From Charina bottae (Eukaryota > Chordata > Lepidosauria > Squamata > Charinaidae): a stretch of 64,000 bases of DNA. The DNA is taken from assembly GCA_023362775.1 (NCBI GenBank), contig JALMGJ010000005.1, positions 64,155,463 to 64,219,462 on the forward strand. The letters are read 5' to 3'. Of the stretch, positions 33,196 to 44,475 are shown one piece after another. Within the stretch, counting starts at the first letter, position 1; every line of letters starts with the position of its first letter. A program made the translations under genes and the position numbers. The notes below the pieces were generated by a model that was given only the letters and a program-made list of their open reading frames with translations, had not been told where the DNA came from and made no database searches.

Positions 33196-33469
33196 TTAAC
33201 ATTGAGGGGGAATTCCTTTATTACTCCTCTGTGACCTGCAAGGTAGGACAAGGCTAACAGGGTTAATATTCTGTCTTCCATAACTTTCCTGAGTAGCATC
33301 TGTCTCATCAGACAGATTTTCAGCTTTCTCTTCTTGTTTAATGAACTCATTTGGTAAAGAATCTTGCAAATGTTCTCAGCAAGTTCTTGCCTTTGCCCTG
33401 GTTTCAAATCAACCTGTGAACTGGAATTTATTTTTTCCCAGTTTTGTTCTGCAAATGAAGCACTCTTGC

Positions 33470-34570
33470 TTACAGTATAATTAATTTATCTTCGGACAGC
33501 ACTGGCTCTTTGGCTAACAAACAGAGATGAGCACCGGCCCCTAGAGTCAGACACGACTGCACAAATGTGCAGGGGGAACCTTTACCTTTACCTATGAACC
33601 TGTAGCTTCTTTGGCTTTGTTCATACCCAACAAAAATTGCTTTCTTTGTTTTGGAACCTCCTTTTCTTCTCTGTTGTTTCAGCACATGAACACATGCTGC
33701 ACTGCCAAAAACTCTGAGATGGTTCACTTTTGGTTTCACACCATAAAACAAATGAAATGAAGTGTCCTCAATCACACAATTAAACAGTCTGTTCTGAACA
33801 TAACAGGCAGTTGATACTGCTTCACCCCAAAAACTTAAATGGTAATTTTGCATCTTTAAGCAAGCACATCATAGCTTCTTGAAGTGTTCTACCTTTCCTT
33901 TCAGCAACACCATTTTACTGTGGAGTGTAAGGGTTAGAAAGAATTTGTTCTATCCCCTTCTCTGTTAGGAATTTTCTAAAAGTGTTAGAAAGAAATTCCC
34001 CTCCATGATCACATTGTAGGGCAGACACAGGTTTTGGAAATTTTCCATTTGCCCATGTTACAAAACTCTTAAATTTATCAAATGCCTCATTTTTATGTTT
34101 CAACAGATAGATAAATGTATACCTTAAAAAATCATCAATTATGGTCATTATGAATCTTGCTTGTCCCAAACTTGGAGCAAAAGGGTCAATAATGTCACAA
34201 TGAACAATTTCAAGACGTCTAGTTTTAACTCTGTCTCTGTGCTTACTCACAGGAGCCTTCTGTGTTTTGTATTCCTTGCAAACTACACAGTCCAGATATT
34301 TATGACAAGGTTTCAACTTCAGGTCAGCACATTGCTGTGGCATTTGTGCTATGTATCTAAAATTTGCATGACCAAATCTCCTGTGCATCAAGTGTATGCA
34401 CTGATCATGAATTGGAATGTTGTCAATTATAGCTTTTGCAGCTTGGCTTTAGCATTCTATACTATGTACAATGAATCTTTTTGTACACAAGTTGCACACA
34501 ACTTACCATTCATACGTATCTCACAGCCATCTTTCTTAAATGTTATGACATATCCAGCTGCTACTAATTG
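33470..34570 (-). pseudogene. Copia pol: integrase (broken)
   Basis: The GAG-pre-integrase zinc-binding pattern is present as HRRFGHANFRYIAQ followed by CHKYLDCVVCKEYKT (HHCC). The catalytic core shows the first Asp in EIVHCDI and the second in ALQCDHGGEF. The block with the third acidic residue (GVAERKG) lies just after an in-frame TAA at about 33912. The remainder (WGEAVSTACYVQNRLF, VKPKVNHLRVFGSAACVHV, KKAIFVGYEQSQRSYRF) continues downstream to about 33600, where a SINE fragment interrupts the gene. The order HHCC, D, D, E matches the copia integrase. Confidence 0.92.
33487..33595 (+). mobile_element. Sauria-type SINE 3' fragment inside copia pol
   Basis: CTTCGGACAGCACTGGCTC, AACAAACAGAGATGAGCACC, TAGAGTCAGACACGACTGC and the CCTTTACCTTTACCT end identify the SINE. 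It splits the integrase C-terminal coding region, so it inserted after the copia element. Confidence 0.9.
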
Positions 34571-34572
34571 GG

Positions 34573-34945
34573 CTACAGATAAAGGTTAGTTTGCAATTTA
34601 GGAACAAACAGCACATTTTTAACAGTTTCTCCAAAACAAGGTAGATACATGTCACCTTGACCCATGATTTCTATTGTACACCCATCAGCTATAGAAACAC
34701 TTTGTCTTTTAGTTTTAGACAGTGAAAAAAAGGAACTTTTACAATTCGACAAATGGCAATTAGCACCAGAATGTAACACCCAGAAATCAGAATCATATTT
34801 TTCATGAACTTGTTCAATACGTGTTGTTTGAAGAGCCTTCTTTCGCATTGCCTCTCTGTTCTTTTTTCCTGTCTTTTGCTCTTTGGGCAATAAATTACAG
34901 TTTTTCTGTAAATGTCCAGCTGAGCCACAATTGAAACATTGGTGG
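34573..34945 (-). pseudogene. Copia gag/pol: zinc knuckle and protease (broken)
   Basis: At 34897-34938 the minus strand encodes an intact nucleocapsid-type zinc knuckle, CFNCGSAGHLQKNC (CX2CX4HX4C). About 100 bp downstream is the aspartic protease segment FWVLHSGANCHLSNC. In copia proteases this block normally reads D-S/T-G-A, so the catalytic Asp appears as His here (codon at about 34771-34773). The flanking phrase ADGCTIEIMGQGDMYLP fits the rest of the protease. The upstream frame is shifted relative to the gag frames. Confidence 0.88.
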
Positions 34946-35123
34946 CTGGCTAGGGCTGTGGCCTCAGCTTGATTGCTCTTCCCTGCTTTTCCACGTTGTA
35001 GCTTATCAGAAGAAGTGGGTGGAGTTGAGTGCCGCTCCTGTCACTTCTCCCATTCAGCAAGCAGTCATCCAGAAACATATGAAGGAGTAAGTTCAGCCTT
35101 GGGCATTGCTTCCAGGGTGCAAA

Positions 35124-35646
35124 TTAACATATTTCATTTAGTGAGGATAAAATAATGTATGCTTTTGTTAGAGGTGTAAACTCCATTCCTCTCTCTTGCA
35201 ATTCTACAAACAGCTGCTTTATGGAATGTAAATGTTCAGGCAAGCTCCCTTCCTCAGACAGATAAGCTTTATAAAGTTTTCTAGTTAGAGAAACCTTACT
35301 TCCAGCTGTTGCTTTTATATGCAAATCTCTCAGTGCCTCCCAGAGTTGTTTTGCAGCCTGCAATCTATGTAAATTCACTAGCTGACTGTCTTCAACTCCC
35401 AAAATAACATGCTCTGGCACGTTCATCCAGCCTAAGCCATGCATTGGAGGGATTTGCTGGAGTTGCTTCAGCTATTGGAGACCATAAATCTTCCCTCCGA
35501 AGGTACATTTCCATTTTTAAACTCCAGTTTATGTAGTTAGTATCTGATAATTGCTCCAGAGGCATTCCTGAGTACTGAGAAGCAGCCATGGCTTCTATCT
35601 TCACTAAGCACCTCTTAAATTCCCCAGCAAGCTTTTCTGCAAACAT
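35124..35646 (-). pseudogene. Copia gag (broken)
   Basis: The first frame (35646-35392) includes YINWSLKMEMYLRREDLW. The second (35444-35124) includes NLHRLQAAKQLWEALRDLH, TRKLYKAYLSEEGSLPEHL and the phrase FTPLTKAYIILSSL. These are the conserved blocks of copia-type gag polypeptide domains: W..K...L....LW, then A...W..L. The two frames overlap in different phases, so at least one frameshift separates them. No signal peptide or membrane segment is expected or seen. Confidence 0.85.
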
Positions 35647-35764
35647 ATACAGTAGCTGCTAGAAACCTCCCAGTAACTTCAAAGAGAAAAACACTTCACT
35701 TGCCTTGTTTACTTGTCTTCAGATTCAAACAAGCTGCTGCTGAGCTGGTCTCTATTTGTGCTTT

Positions 35765-35778
35765 CTGGGCCCATAACC
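35765..35778 (-). other. Primer binding site (initiator tRNA-Met anticodon arm)
   Basis: On the plus strand the 14 bases CTGGGCCCATAACC are identical to the anticodon stem-loop region of eukaryotic initiator tRNA-Met. The complement GGTTATGGGCCCAG on the element's sense strand directly follows the LTR end (CCAACA). Drosophila copia uses the same internal half-tRNA priming site. The position right next to the 5' LTR makes the call firm. Confidence 0.9.
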
Positions 35779-36142
35779 TGTTGGAGTGTGTGTTTTCTTG
35801 CACACGCAGAGTATCAGAAAGTGATTAGCACTAGAGACCAATTAATGACGCCAGACATTGTAGTAACTTAGTTGCAGTTGTATTAGTTATTCATACAAAC
35901 AGATACTATTTACAGTTTTCTTCCAGATACCTGGAAGTGTTACAAAATCCACATACCAGATAGTAGAAACAAACAGAAAGCAGTGAGCAGAAGCAGTAAG
36001 GAGCAAGGCAGGGCAGGCAGGCAGGTTCTTTTATACTCTTCAGCCTGGATCACATGCTGCCTGACCTTTTAAAGTCTGCAGGTGTTTACCTAATAAGGCT
36101 TTATTGCTGAGACTTACTCCTCAAAAGAATAATACACCAACA
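35779..36142 (-). repeat. 5' LTR of the copia element
   Basis: 364 bp, plus-strand termini TGTTGG...CCAACA. It carries TATAAAA on the minus strand near 36029-36035 and an AATAAAG on the minus strand near 36100, candidates for promoter and polyadenylation signal. It is flanked outside by GTAATGAGG. Confidence 0.93.
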
Positions 36143-36237
36143 GTAATGAGGATATTTACAAGTTGAGATTAACTTAGAGGAGAATGTACTTTTTAATCAC
36201 TCTTCCCACACATTAAATTTTGTTTGTAAATATCCTC

Positions 36238-36971
36238 CTCCAGCAAAGGAGATCGTTACCTTGTCATGGTGCTGGAGCTTGAGTGCCTCAATTACGCCAT
36301 GAGCTAAACCGTGAAGAGACAGCCAAGACGGGAAGGTCATGGCAGAGAGGTCAGACTAAATATGATCCCTGGGGAAGGTAACGGCAACCCACCCCAGTAT
36401 TCTTGCCATGAAAACTAAATGGATCAGTACAGAGATATGTCGGTATACCATTGGAAGGTGACAAATCTTAATAAAATAGTTAAGAGCAGAGACATCACAC
36501 TGACAACAAAGTTCTGCATAGTCAAAGCAATGGTATTCCCCGTAGTAACCTATGGCTGTGAGAGCTGGACCATAAGGAAGGCTGAGCGAAGGAAGATAGA
36601 TGCTTTTGAACTGTGGTGGTGGAGGAAAATTCTGAGAGTGCCTTGGACTGCAAGAAGATCAAACCAGTCCATACTCCAGGAAATAAAGCCAGACTGCTCA
36701 CTTGAGGGAATGATCTTAAAAGCAAAACTGAAGTACTTTGGCCACATAATGAGAAGACAGGATACCCTGGAGAAGATGGTGATGCTAGGGAAAGTGGAAG
36801 GCAAAAGGAAGAGGGGCCGACCAAGGGCAAGATGGATGGATGATATTCTGGAGGTGATGGACTCGTCCTTGGGGGACCTGGGGGTCGCAATGGCTGACAG
36901 GAAGCTCTGGTGTGGGCTGGTCCATGAAGTCATGAAGAGTCGGAAGCGACTGAACGAATAAACAACAAAAC
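36238..36971 (+). mobile_element. Internally deleted BovB mini-element with exact target duplication
   Basis: Perfect 10-bp duplication AAATATCCTC at 36228-36237 and 36972-36981. The first 220 bp or so resemble a BovB 5' region (CAACCCACCCCAGTATTCTTGCC near 36386). At about 36464 the sequence jumps to the C-terminal coding part: KIVKSRDITLTTKF, VTYGCESWTIRKAERRKIDA, LKYFGHIMRRQDTLEKM, KRKRGRPRARWMDD, ending SRKRLNE. The 3' terminus is AATAAACAACAAAAC. The copy has both element ends but lacks the endonuclease and nearly all of the RT. The downstream frame is open for 180 codons. Confidence 0.9.
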
Positions 36972-36981
36972 AAATATCCTC

Positions 36982-38345
36982 ATCACTGTATTGTCAAGAA
37001 AAGAAAAATTAAGCGTAGTTCTACACAGAATAAAAGCTGAGTCAAAGAGCCCCTTTACCTCTCTTCTTAAAGTTCTGAGAATATGTCGAAGTTCCTTATG
37101 GTTTATTTAGAGAAAAATGGAAACCAGGAGTAGCATTTTGCCTCAATTGCATGCCACTTTTATTCAGCTTGCATTTACACACACAAACACACACACACAC
37201 ACATGTGTACAGAAGACCAGAAACATAAATTTAGTGTATATGATACAGAATCCTCTGTGTAATGAAATAAAGGATAAATTAAAACTGGGAGTTCCCAACA
37301 CCAAAACTGTGGGCATGACAGGCCTTGCAACTAGGAAGCAATTTATATGGTTTGAATCAAAATTAGATTATATCTAAAATGACTAAAACCACTGCCTCCA
37401 TTTACAGATAAAGTATGCTTTCAGTTCAGTATCCTAAACGTATATGCTCAATGTAACTGGGTAACTGCATTTTACAAACAGAAGGGGAGCAGTAGAAATC
37501 AGTGCATACAGAGAGGGTGGAAAATAAATGTTTGTTTTCTTCCTCCATTTTCATCTCTCCCCATCCCCTGCCTGTGCCCTGTGTAAGCAACTGATGACAT
37601 TCAGTTTTAATAAGTTATTGCTCTGCATGGTACTTGAAGAGGAAAAGGCAAAGTCAAGGTCAAATAGCAGGTGCAGGGAGGTCCTTCCCTAGGCAGCAAA
37701 CTCAGTGTACAGGTCATCAAACCTTTGATAAGCATTTGAAGTATTCTCCTGGTGCGTATTGACTGAACAAGGCATTTCATTCCAGATCAAGTTAAAATGT
37801 AAGGCTTTTATTGGTTTAAATGCACAAATCCATAAATTTCCAAAATCAGTTAGATAATACTTGGATGCAATGGTCGTCATCGTTTTCATCATCATCATGT
37901 AAAACACTTATAGATTAATAGTTCAGTATTATATAGTATTGCTTAGTCTTGTGTTTCCACTAAAATGTTTATCTAACATCATAACATGTGTCTTGTCTAA
38001 TTCAAATATCTATTGTCCCAAAACTGGGGTTGCCATCTGGTAGAAGGTATGCTAGATATACATGTATAAATTAATTGTTTTTAAACAGTTCTTTCAATTG
38101 AATTTCCCCATAAAAGAGTAGTTTGGGGAGAAGGTAATAGCTAAACTAAACTGAAGGATCATTTTGCCCTAGGGAATGCACAAATTAGGGCTGAACTGAA
38201 AGTTAGAATTGTTTAGAAGATCTGTGTGTCAGAATGAAATAAACACATACTGCTCCACATAACTCTCCAATCAATTTGAATTGTGAAAGTATGAGTTATT
38301 AATAATTCTTTATTAGCTAGGACCACCTCCCACACATCTTTATCA
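36982..38345. other. Unique AT-rich sequence
   Basis: No gene recognised. A short (CA)n lies at about 37178-37202. Confidence 0.45.
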
Positions 38346-38353
38346 GTACTTCT

Positions 38354-39202
38354 TTTGTTGCTGTTTATTCGTTCAGTCGCTTCTGACTCTTCGTGACTTC
38401 ATGGACCAACCCACGCCAGAGCTTCCTGTCGGCCGTCACCATCCCCAGCTCCCCCATGGTTGAGTCCGTCACCTCCAGAATATCGTCCATCCATCTTGCC
38501 CTTGGTCGGCCCCTCTTCCTTTTCCCTTCCTCTTTCCCTAGCATCAGCTTCTTCTCCAGGGTATCCTGTCTTCTCATTATGTGGCCAAAGTACTTCAGTT
38601 TTGCCTTTAATATCATTCCCTCAAGTGAGCAGTCTGGCTTTATTTCCTGGAGTATGGACTGGTTTGATCTTCTTGCAGTCCAAGGCACTCTCAGAATTTT
38701 CCTCCAACACCACAGTTCAAAAGCATCTATCTTCCTTCGCTCAGCCTTCCTTATGGTCCAGCTCTCGTAGCCATAGGTTACTACAGGGAATACCATTGCT
38801 TTAACTATGCGGAACTTTGTTGTCAGTGTGATGTCTCTGCTCTTAACTATTTTATCAAGATTTGCCATTGCTCTCCTCCCAAGAAGTAGACGTCTTCTGA
38901 TTTCCTGGTTGCAGTCAGCGTCTGCAGTAATCTTTGCGCCTAGAAATACAAAGTCTGTCACTGCCTCCACTTTTTCTCCCTCTATTTGCCAGTTATCAAT
39001 CAAGCTGGTTGCCATAATCTTGGTTTTTTTGAGGTTTAACTGCAACCCAGCTTTTGCACTTTCTTCTTTCACCGTCGTCATAAGGCTCCTCAACTCCTCC
39101 TCGCTTTCAGCCATCAAAGTGGTATCATCTGCATATCTGAGACTGTTAATGTTTCTTCCAGTGATTTTAACTCCAGCCTTGGATTCCTCAAGCCCAGCAT
39201 GG
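38354..39202 (-). mobile_element. BovB (RTE) LINE, 5' truncated, with RT YADD motif
   Basis: 8-bp target duplication GTACTTCT at 38346-38353 and 39203-39210. The minus-strand frame is open from the truncation at 39202 to the stop near 38365. It includes the RT catalytic motif in LRYADDTTLMAES (YADD at 39124-39135), WQIEGEKVEAVTDFVFLGAK, RRRLLLGRRAMANLDKIVKS, and the C-terminal blocks ending TKSQKRLNE. The 3' terminus is GAATAAACAGCAACAAAAG. The open frame over about 840 bp shows this copy is young, but it lacks the endonuclease and most of RT. Confidence 0.95.
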
Positions 39203-39210
39203 GTACTTCT

Positions 39211-41026
39211 ACTATTACCTTAAATAACTTTAATTTGCTTGTCTTCAAATAGCCACATTGGCTGTGGTTATCATGTTTCATTCTAGACCCCTGATTAAAA
39301 TGATTAAATGGAGACAAGCAAACTTTTCAGTCATATAGGTTGCTGAGTTCATAAGTGAGAACGACACACCAATTAACAAACACAGACTAGACACACCTAC
39401 AAATCCATTTGTGGATACACATAAAGTAGACACCCAAGAATCCATTCATACATTCATCCATTCACTCATCCCTCTTTGTCCTAATAATTTTGTGCAGGGC
39501 ACTGGGAAAAATAAGAAAGAGGTGAGTCATTAAGTTTCTGTTCATTTCCAAGTACTCTGTTATGGGTTGCTAGAATGTTCCCAGGTAGGAATGTCAGACT
39601 GACTTACAGAAGATATGTGCAAATCATTTGATGGTCTATACCTTCTCATTCTTGTTCTTTATTTACCCCCTGCCTTCTAATTATGGTTCTAATTACTATC
39701 TGCAAGGGAATTCAGATAGTATTTTGCAAGGACATTCTAAACATGGGGTGTTAACTTAGTGGGGTTGCCAATGATTCAGATGTTTAATAGACTAGATCTA
39801 TTTATTTTAAAAGGATTCCAATGGGGAGTACACCTTCTGGAGTGGGGCTGTGACCAGTGCTATTGGTTTGTAGCATAGACAGATGGAAGAGAGAGAGACA
39901 GAGAGAGATTTACATTACCAACTCCTATATGTAGCTGGTTTTAATGTTGGTTGTGCTAAAAACAAAATGGGAACACTTCACATAGAGCTGCAACATCATT
40001 CAGTAGAGGAATTTTATTTTGAGGACACTTGTCTTAAATTATAAATCACAGGTCGAGTTCAGGGTTTGTTTGTTTGTTTGTTTGTTTAGTTCAGAATATA
40101 GCTATTAGCTGCAGAAATCTCTGGTCCATGAGAAAGAGACTGAAACTGTCTTAATGTAGTACCAATACATAATTCAGTTCCTACAGGAATACTTGAATCC
40201 TAATATTGTTGGTTTAACTAAGACTATTAATATCAAATCTAGAACCTAGTTTCCTTGGGAGTATATTGAGGCAGAGATAAAACTCACTGAATGTTAAAAC
40301 TGTACGGAGAAAATAATGGTTCTATTATTCCCTGCTGTTTATTTGAACAACAAGAAAACCCTCTGTAAACTATTAATTAAGGCCAAAAAGAAGGAAATAA
40401 CCAGAGTTATTTAAATGTTCCCAGTTTATGCCTCCAAATCACACACTTTCTGGAAGATTGCTGCTGGAACAAAAGAGCTATCCTAATACCTTCCAAGATG
40501 TGCTTTGGGGGGACTGAAATAATTAAAATTGTTCCAGGACATAGACTTTGGAAGAGTTTGGAGCAAAGCCCTTGATAAAAATGTCATATGATAACAGTAG
40601 CCTGCACTTTAGATACAATCACTTAGGGCAAATATTGGCATGTACTGCCACAAGGAAAGAGGCAAAGCAAGGTAGTAACTTAGGCCCTGTACTACTCAGC
40701 CTTTACATCAGCTAAATGGTGCTTGCCAAAAAAAAAAAAAAAAAAAAGTTTAACCCACTTCCATCCCGAAGAGTTCAGTATACCAATAGCAGCACTGTGT
40801 AAAAGATTCAAATATTTAGAAATAGTTTTCAATGCTTTGGGCTTTTATAAAATAATAGTAAGTATAAGATCACTATTACAGAAGATCCCAGATCACGTTC
40901 ATAGAAAAAGAATGATGTTGCTCTTCTTGTTTTTTCCTTATACAAGAGAAAGTAACTTTATTTTTGTAACATTTATTTCTGGAAAGTTCTTCAGTCTAAG
41001 ATCATCTCTAGGCCTACAACTTCAAA
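39211..41026. other. Unique AT-rich sequence
   Basis: Contains a (TTTG)n run at about 40065-40087 and a 20-base A-run at 40728-40747. No gene or repeat family recognised. Confidence 0.45.
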
Positions 41027-42110
41027 GGGCCCTGGAGGAAATGGATTGTCTGGACCTTTTTCAGTTGGGATTTAGGCCTGGGTACACCACAGGGGCGTGG
41101 TGGCTCAGCGGGTAAGATGCCAGGCTTGTTGATCGGAAGATCGCAAGTTCGGAGGTTCGAATCCCTAGCCCTGCATGTGGAGTGAGCTCCCATACTCACC
41201 CCAGCTCTTGCCAACCTAGCAATTCGAAAGCATGCAAACACAAGTAGATGAATAGGTACCACTTCAGTGGGTAGGTAACAGCGTTCCGCGCACGTTATGC
41301 AGCCACATGACCATGGAAGTGTCTTTGGACAACGCTGGCTCTTCGGCTAACAAACTGAGATGAGCACCGGCCCCTATAGTCGGACGCGACTGCACAAATG
41401 TGTGGGGGGAACCTTTACCTTACAGCACAGAGACAGGATTAATTGCATTTGTGGATGACCTCTGGCAGGACCAGGATAGAGGTGATGTGACTCTCCTGGA
41501 CCTATTTCATCTCTCAGAAGCTTTCAATATCATTGGTCAGAGCATCCTTTTGAACCCGCTCTGAGAGTTGGGGTGGAGAGCACTGTGTTACTGTGCTACT
41601 TCTCTTTTCCATTTTCAACTGGTATTGGTAGAAAGGGAAAGATTGAACCCAAACACCTTGCTTTGCAGGGTTTCTCAGGATTTGATGCTCTATTTAACAT
41701 CTACATGAGATTGTTGGACAAGGTGATTTGGTAGCAGAGGTTCAGGTATCACTAATATTTGTTGATACATGGTGGTATATCTAGAGTCCATGAGAAATAG
41801 GTGATGCTGTCAAGATCCTGTCCCAGTGCCTGGAGGCTTTGTATTTTTCCAGACAGATTTTGTCTGGAATTTGGGTACCTCCTGGACTCTTGGCCTTTGC
41901 TGAATGGCCTTTGGACAGATACATATAGAGCACCATCTAGGGCATCTAGACCTTTCCCAAATCCAATATAGATATTCAGTGAAAATAAATAAAGGGACTC
42001 TTGAGAATCTTCAGGCTGCCAACAGGCTGACACTTGACAATAAGGTACATTGGGAACAATGTGCATATCCTGGATTACTTACATTTAAAGATGATGGGTT
42101 ATATATTCAC
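41027..42110 (+). mobile_element. L2-type LINE, RT region, split by a SINE
   Basis: Before the SINE the frame reads LQRALEEMDCLDLFQLGFRP. After it come FVDDLWQDQDRGDVTLLDL, LSEAFNIIGQSILL, a G.P-type turn region, FNIYMR-like sequence, and AVKILSQCLEA. These correspond to the L2 RT blocks (QSGFR...TAL..VDDL...G..S.L.LLDLSAAFDTVDH..L, and later EILS.CLEA). The F/Y-DD motif reads degenerate and several stops are present. The SINE at 41091-41424 separates the two halves. The outer limits are approximate. Confidence 0.8.
41091..41424 (+). mobile_element. Sauria-type tRNA SINE, full length, inside L2
   Basis: Starts GGGGCGTGGTGGCTCAGCGG. Box A is TGGCTCAGCGGG (41101-41112) and box B GGTTCGAATCC (41154-41164), both matching polymerase III consensus. 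The body includes GAGTGAGCTCCCATACTCAC, CACATGACCATGGAAGTGTC and ATAGTCGGACGCGACTGCAC, and the end is GGGGGGAACCTTTACCTTAC. Flanks ACACCACAG and ACAGCACAG suggest a slightly decayed 9-bp target duplication. Best reference copy of the family in this window. Confidence 0.93.
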
Positions 42111-42169
42111 ATTGTAATTGCACAGCAAATAAATGAGAAGGTATTTTTCATGTAATTAGCTTCATAACA

Positions 42170-43535
42170 CTGAATATTAATATTAAACCAACAAATATAA
42201 ATGGTTTTCCTTCCACTTTCACTCAATATAACATTTCTGGGAGGAACTGGTCTGCAACTGTTTTTTGCTTGTACATGATAGTGCAAATCATAATATATTT
42301 GATTCTGTGAATATTTCTTATGAATCATAGAGTGTGCACACATGCACACACACTAAGATTAGAAAGTGCACTGCAGAGTACCAGCATAATTAGTCTTTTT
42401 TTTTTTAATGAAATGGACCCTAGATATATTCCACAGTGGAGTGCCAATAATAGAATTTAAGTGAAAGTAATTTCAAAGTGCAACAGTAGTTTACATATTA
42501 GTTATTGTATAAAAGAAAAAAAAAGTGCTCCACCATTCTAGGTTAAATGCAATTAACATCCAGGCCTTTCGCAGGACTCCTGGGAAGAAATGATTGGTTT
42601 GGCAGGTTATTTCTCAGATTCTGATATTAAAGAGAGAGAGAGTATGTGAAGAGAAAAGCATTTTATTTTAAATATGCAGCATTGTGGGGGGGAAAGAGTC
42701 TTGTGTGCTGCATTTTAAGTCTTCAGTAAAACACACAGAGAATATTTATTCATTAACTATTATTCAGAACTTAAACTATGGGTAGAAATGCCAATTTACT
42801 GTTTATAAATAAAATAGGGTAAAATAGCGTCAATATCATTATCCAATCTTTTTATTACCATTGTAATGTTCACACATCCAGAATGTGTGAAGATTAGTTT
42901 GTATGGGTTTATAGATAGATTAGAGAGCAAGAGAGAAAAAGTGGTTTTGTAATAATTAAATTATTAGAAAATTAAATTATTAGCCTGTCACTTATAGGTA
43001 GATTTATTTGCAAACTTTACTTTTTTTATACAGGTGCACTCTTCCTTCAGCAAAATATTAATTCCCTGGGAAAGCCAGGAGGTGCTCTTTATGACAGATT
43101 TCTTAGCAGCTACCTGAACCATACAGTTTTATTTCCACATAATATATTACTTTTTTATTGTAATTGATATCTAGATTTATAACAGGCAGGTTCAGGGGTT
43201 TTTTTATTTTTATATTTGATAACTGAGTGGACTGGGCCATAATTTGATTATGCCAAGAGATTTAGTAGCAGTAGTAGTAACCATAGTAGTAGTAGAAATA
43301 CCAGTTGTCTATCATATTCAAGGACCTCAATCTTAAAGTAAAGTATTATGAAGTAGCAAGCATATCTTTTGTTTTGTTTTGTTTTGTTTTTTGTTCTAAA
43401 AAACTCCCATTTTATTTGGGGGTTGGGAGGTTAGCTGACCTATTGAGAGGTTTTTGTTAATTGATCTGTTTAATTGATTGGGTTTACCACTTTGGGTTTA
43501 CTGTTTGGGTTTACCACTGGAGACCACTGTAGGTT
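42170..43535. other. Unique AT-rich sequence
   Basis: No gene recognised; a short GAGAGAGAGA run near 42631, AGTAGT repeats near 43265-43300 and (TTTTG)n at about 43369-43392 are the only features. Confidence 0.45.
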
Positions 43536-43539
43536 TTTA

Positions 43540-43640
43540 TTTCTTGTTAGTATTGTTTCTTATTGTTTTCTTTTTACTTATTAGCTGCCCAGAGTCACGT
43601 TTCTGAGATGGACAGCCATATAAATTTATTTAAAAAACAA
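43540..43640 (+). mobile_element. L2/CR1-type LINE 3' terminus
   Basis: TTATTAGCTGCCCAGAGTCACGTTTCTGAGATGG followed by ACAGCCATATAAATTTATTT has the form of the conserved L2/CR1 3' end, also seen at 26720-26770 as CGCCCAGAGTCCC...GATGGGCGGTC. Only the end is recognisable. Confidence 0.6.
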
Positions 43641-43649
43641 ATAACTACA

Positions 43650-44397
43650 TTATTAATTTATTTATTTATTTAGACTAGACATATGGCTAGACTACATTTT
43701 TACTGAGGATCACCAACCCTCACCACTGTTAGAGAATTCCCCAATCATGGAAAGGACTAATCACAGAAAGTGGAAAGAGGCACAAGGGGAGATCTTTTTA
43801 GATTCCTCCCTACCAGTTCTGAGCCCCATACCCAACCCTAGAGAGGGGAATGACCAAGTTTGTAGATGAGACACTGTTCTGGAAGCCATAAGATTGCATC
43901 CTAAAATGATCAAAATACTGTTCATACATTCCCACATGACCACTTCTCATTTCTGGACAATAATAGATTGATATTACGCTATTATAAAGACACTGGAGAT
44001 CAGGAGCCAAGAAAGAAAGCTGTGTAGCTAGTGAGTTTGTAACTGAAGTGAGATGTGGCCCACAGACTTCCAGATCATAGCTCACTACTTTGAACATAGT
44101 TCTCACTTTTTGGGTTAATTGTGTGTCCTTTATGCAATGATGGGACTCTTCACTATTTTACTGATTGATCTTTTCCATGGAGCAATTGAAAACAATCTTA
44201 TACTGAAAAACGTATGAAATGATATAGAGCTAAATCAAGAGATTTAGATCAAAATAGAGATAGAGATATCTAAAGAATTCACATTACATTGAGCTTTGCT
44301 TTTTATTCTGTTATGTATCAGTGTCTGTCTCAATGTGGTCTGTAACAGCAAACATGACAAAAAGCATGTAGTGATTTAAGGACCAGTGAATTTATAC

Positions 44398-44475
<78 letters not shown>

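Larger units (their letters stand above)
31265..36142 (-). mobile_element. Ty1/copia LTR retrotransposon, nearly full length, defective
   Basis: Two LTRs in the same orientation enclose about 4.2 kb coding on the minus strand, in the order gag, protease, integrase, reverse transcriptase, RNase H. Integrase before RT defines the Ty1/copia superfamily. The primer binding site copies the anticodon arm of initiator tRNA-Met. The LTRs differ at roughly 14 of 348 compared positions by eye, so the insertion is moderately young. Coding is broken by several stops and frame changes, one protease active-site change, and a SINE fragment at 33487-33595. The outer 16 bp or so of the left LTR are lost, so no 5-bp target duplication can be confirmed. 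A solo LTR of this family is at 5831-6226. Confidence 0.95.

Noticed and set aside
36142..36226. Idea that the copia 5' flank and the BovB mini-element form one composite unit
   Set aside because: The BovB copy has its own exact 10-bp target duplication starting 86 bp outside the LTR, so it is an independent insertion.
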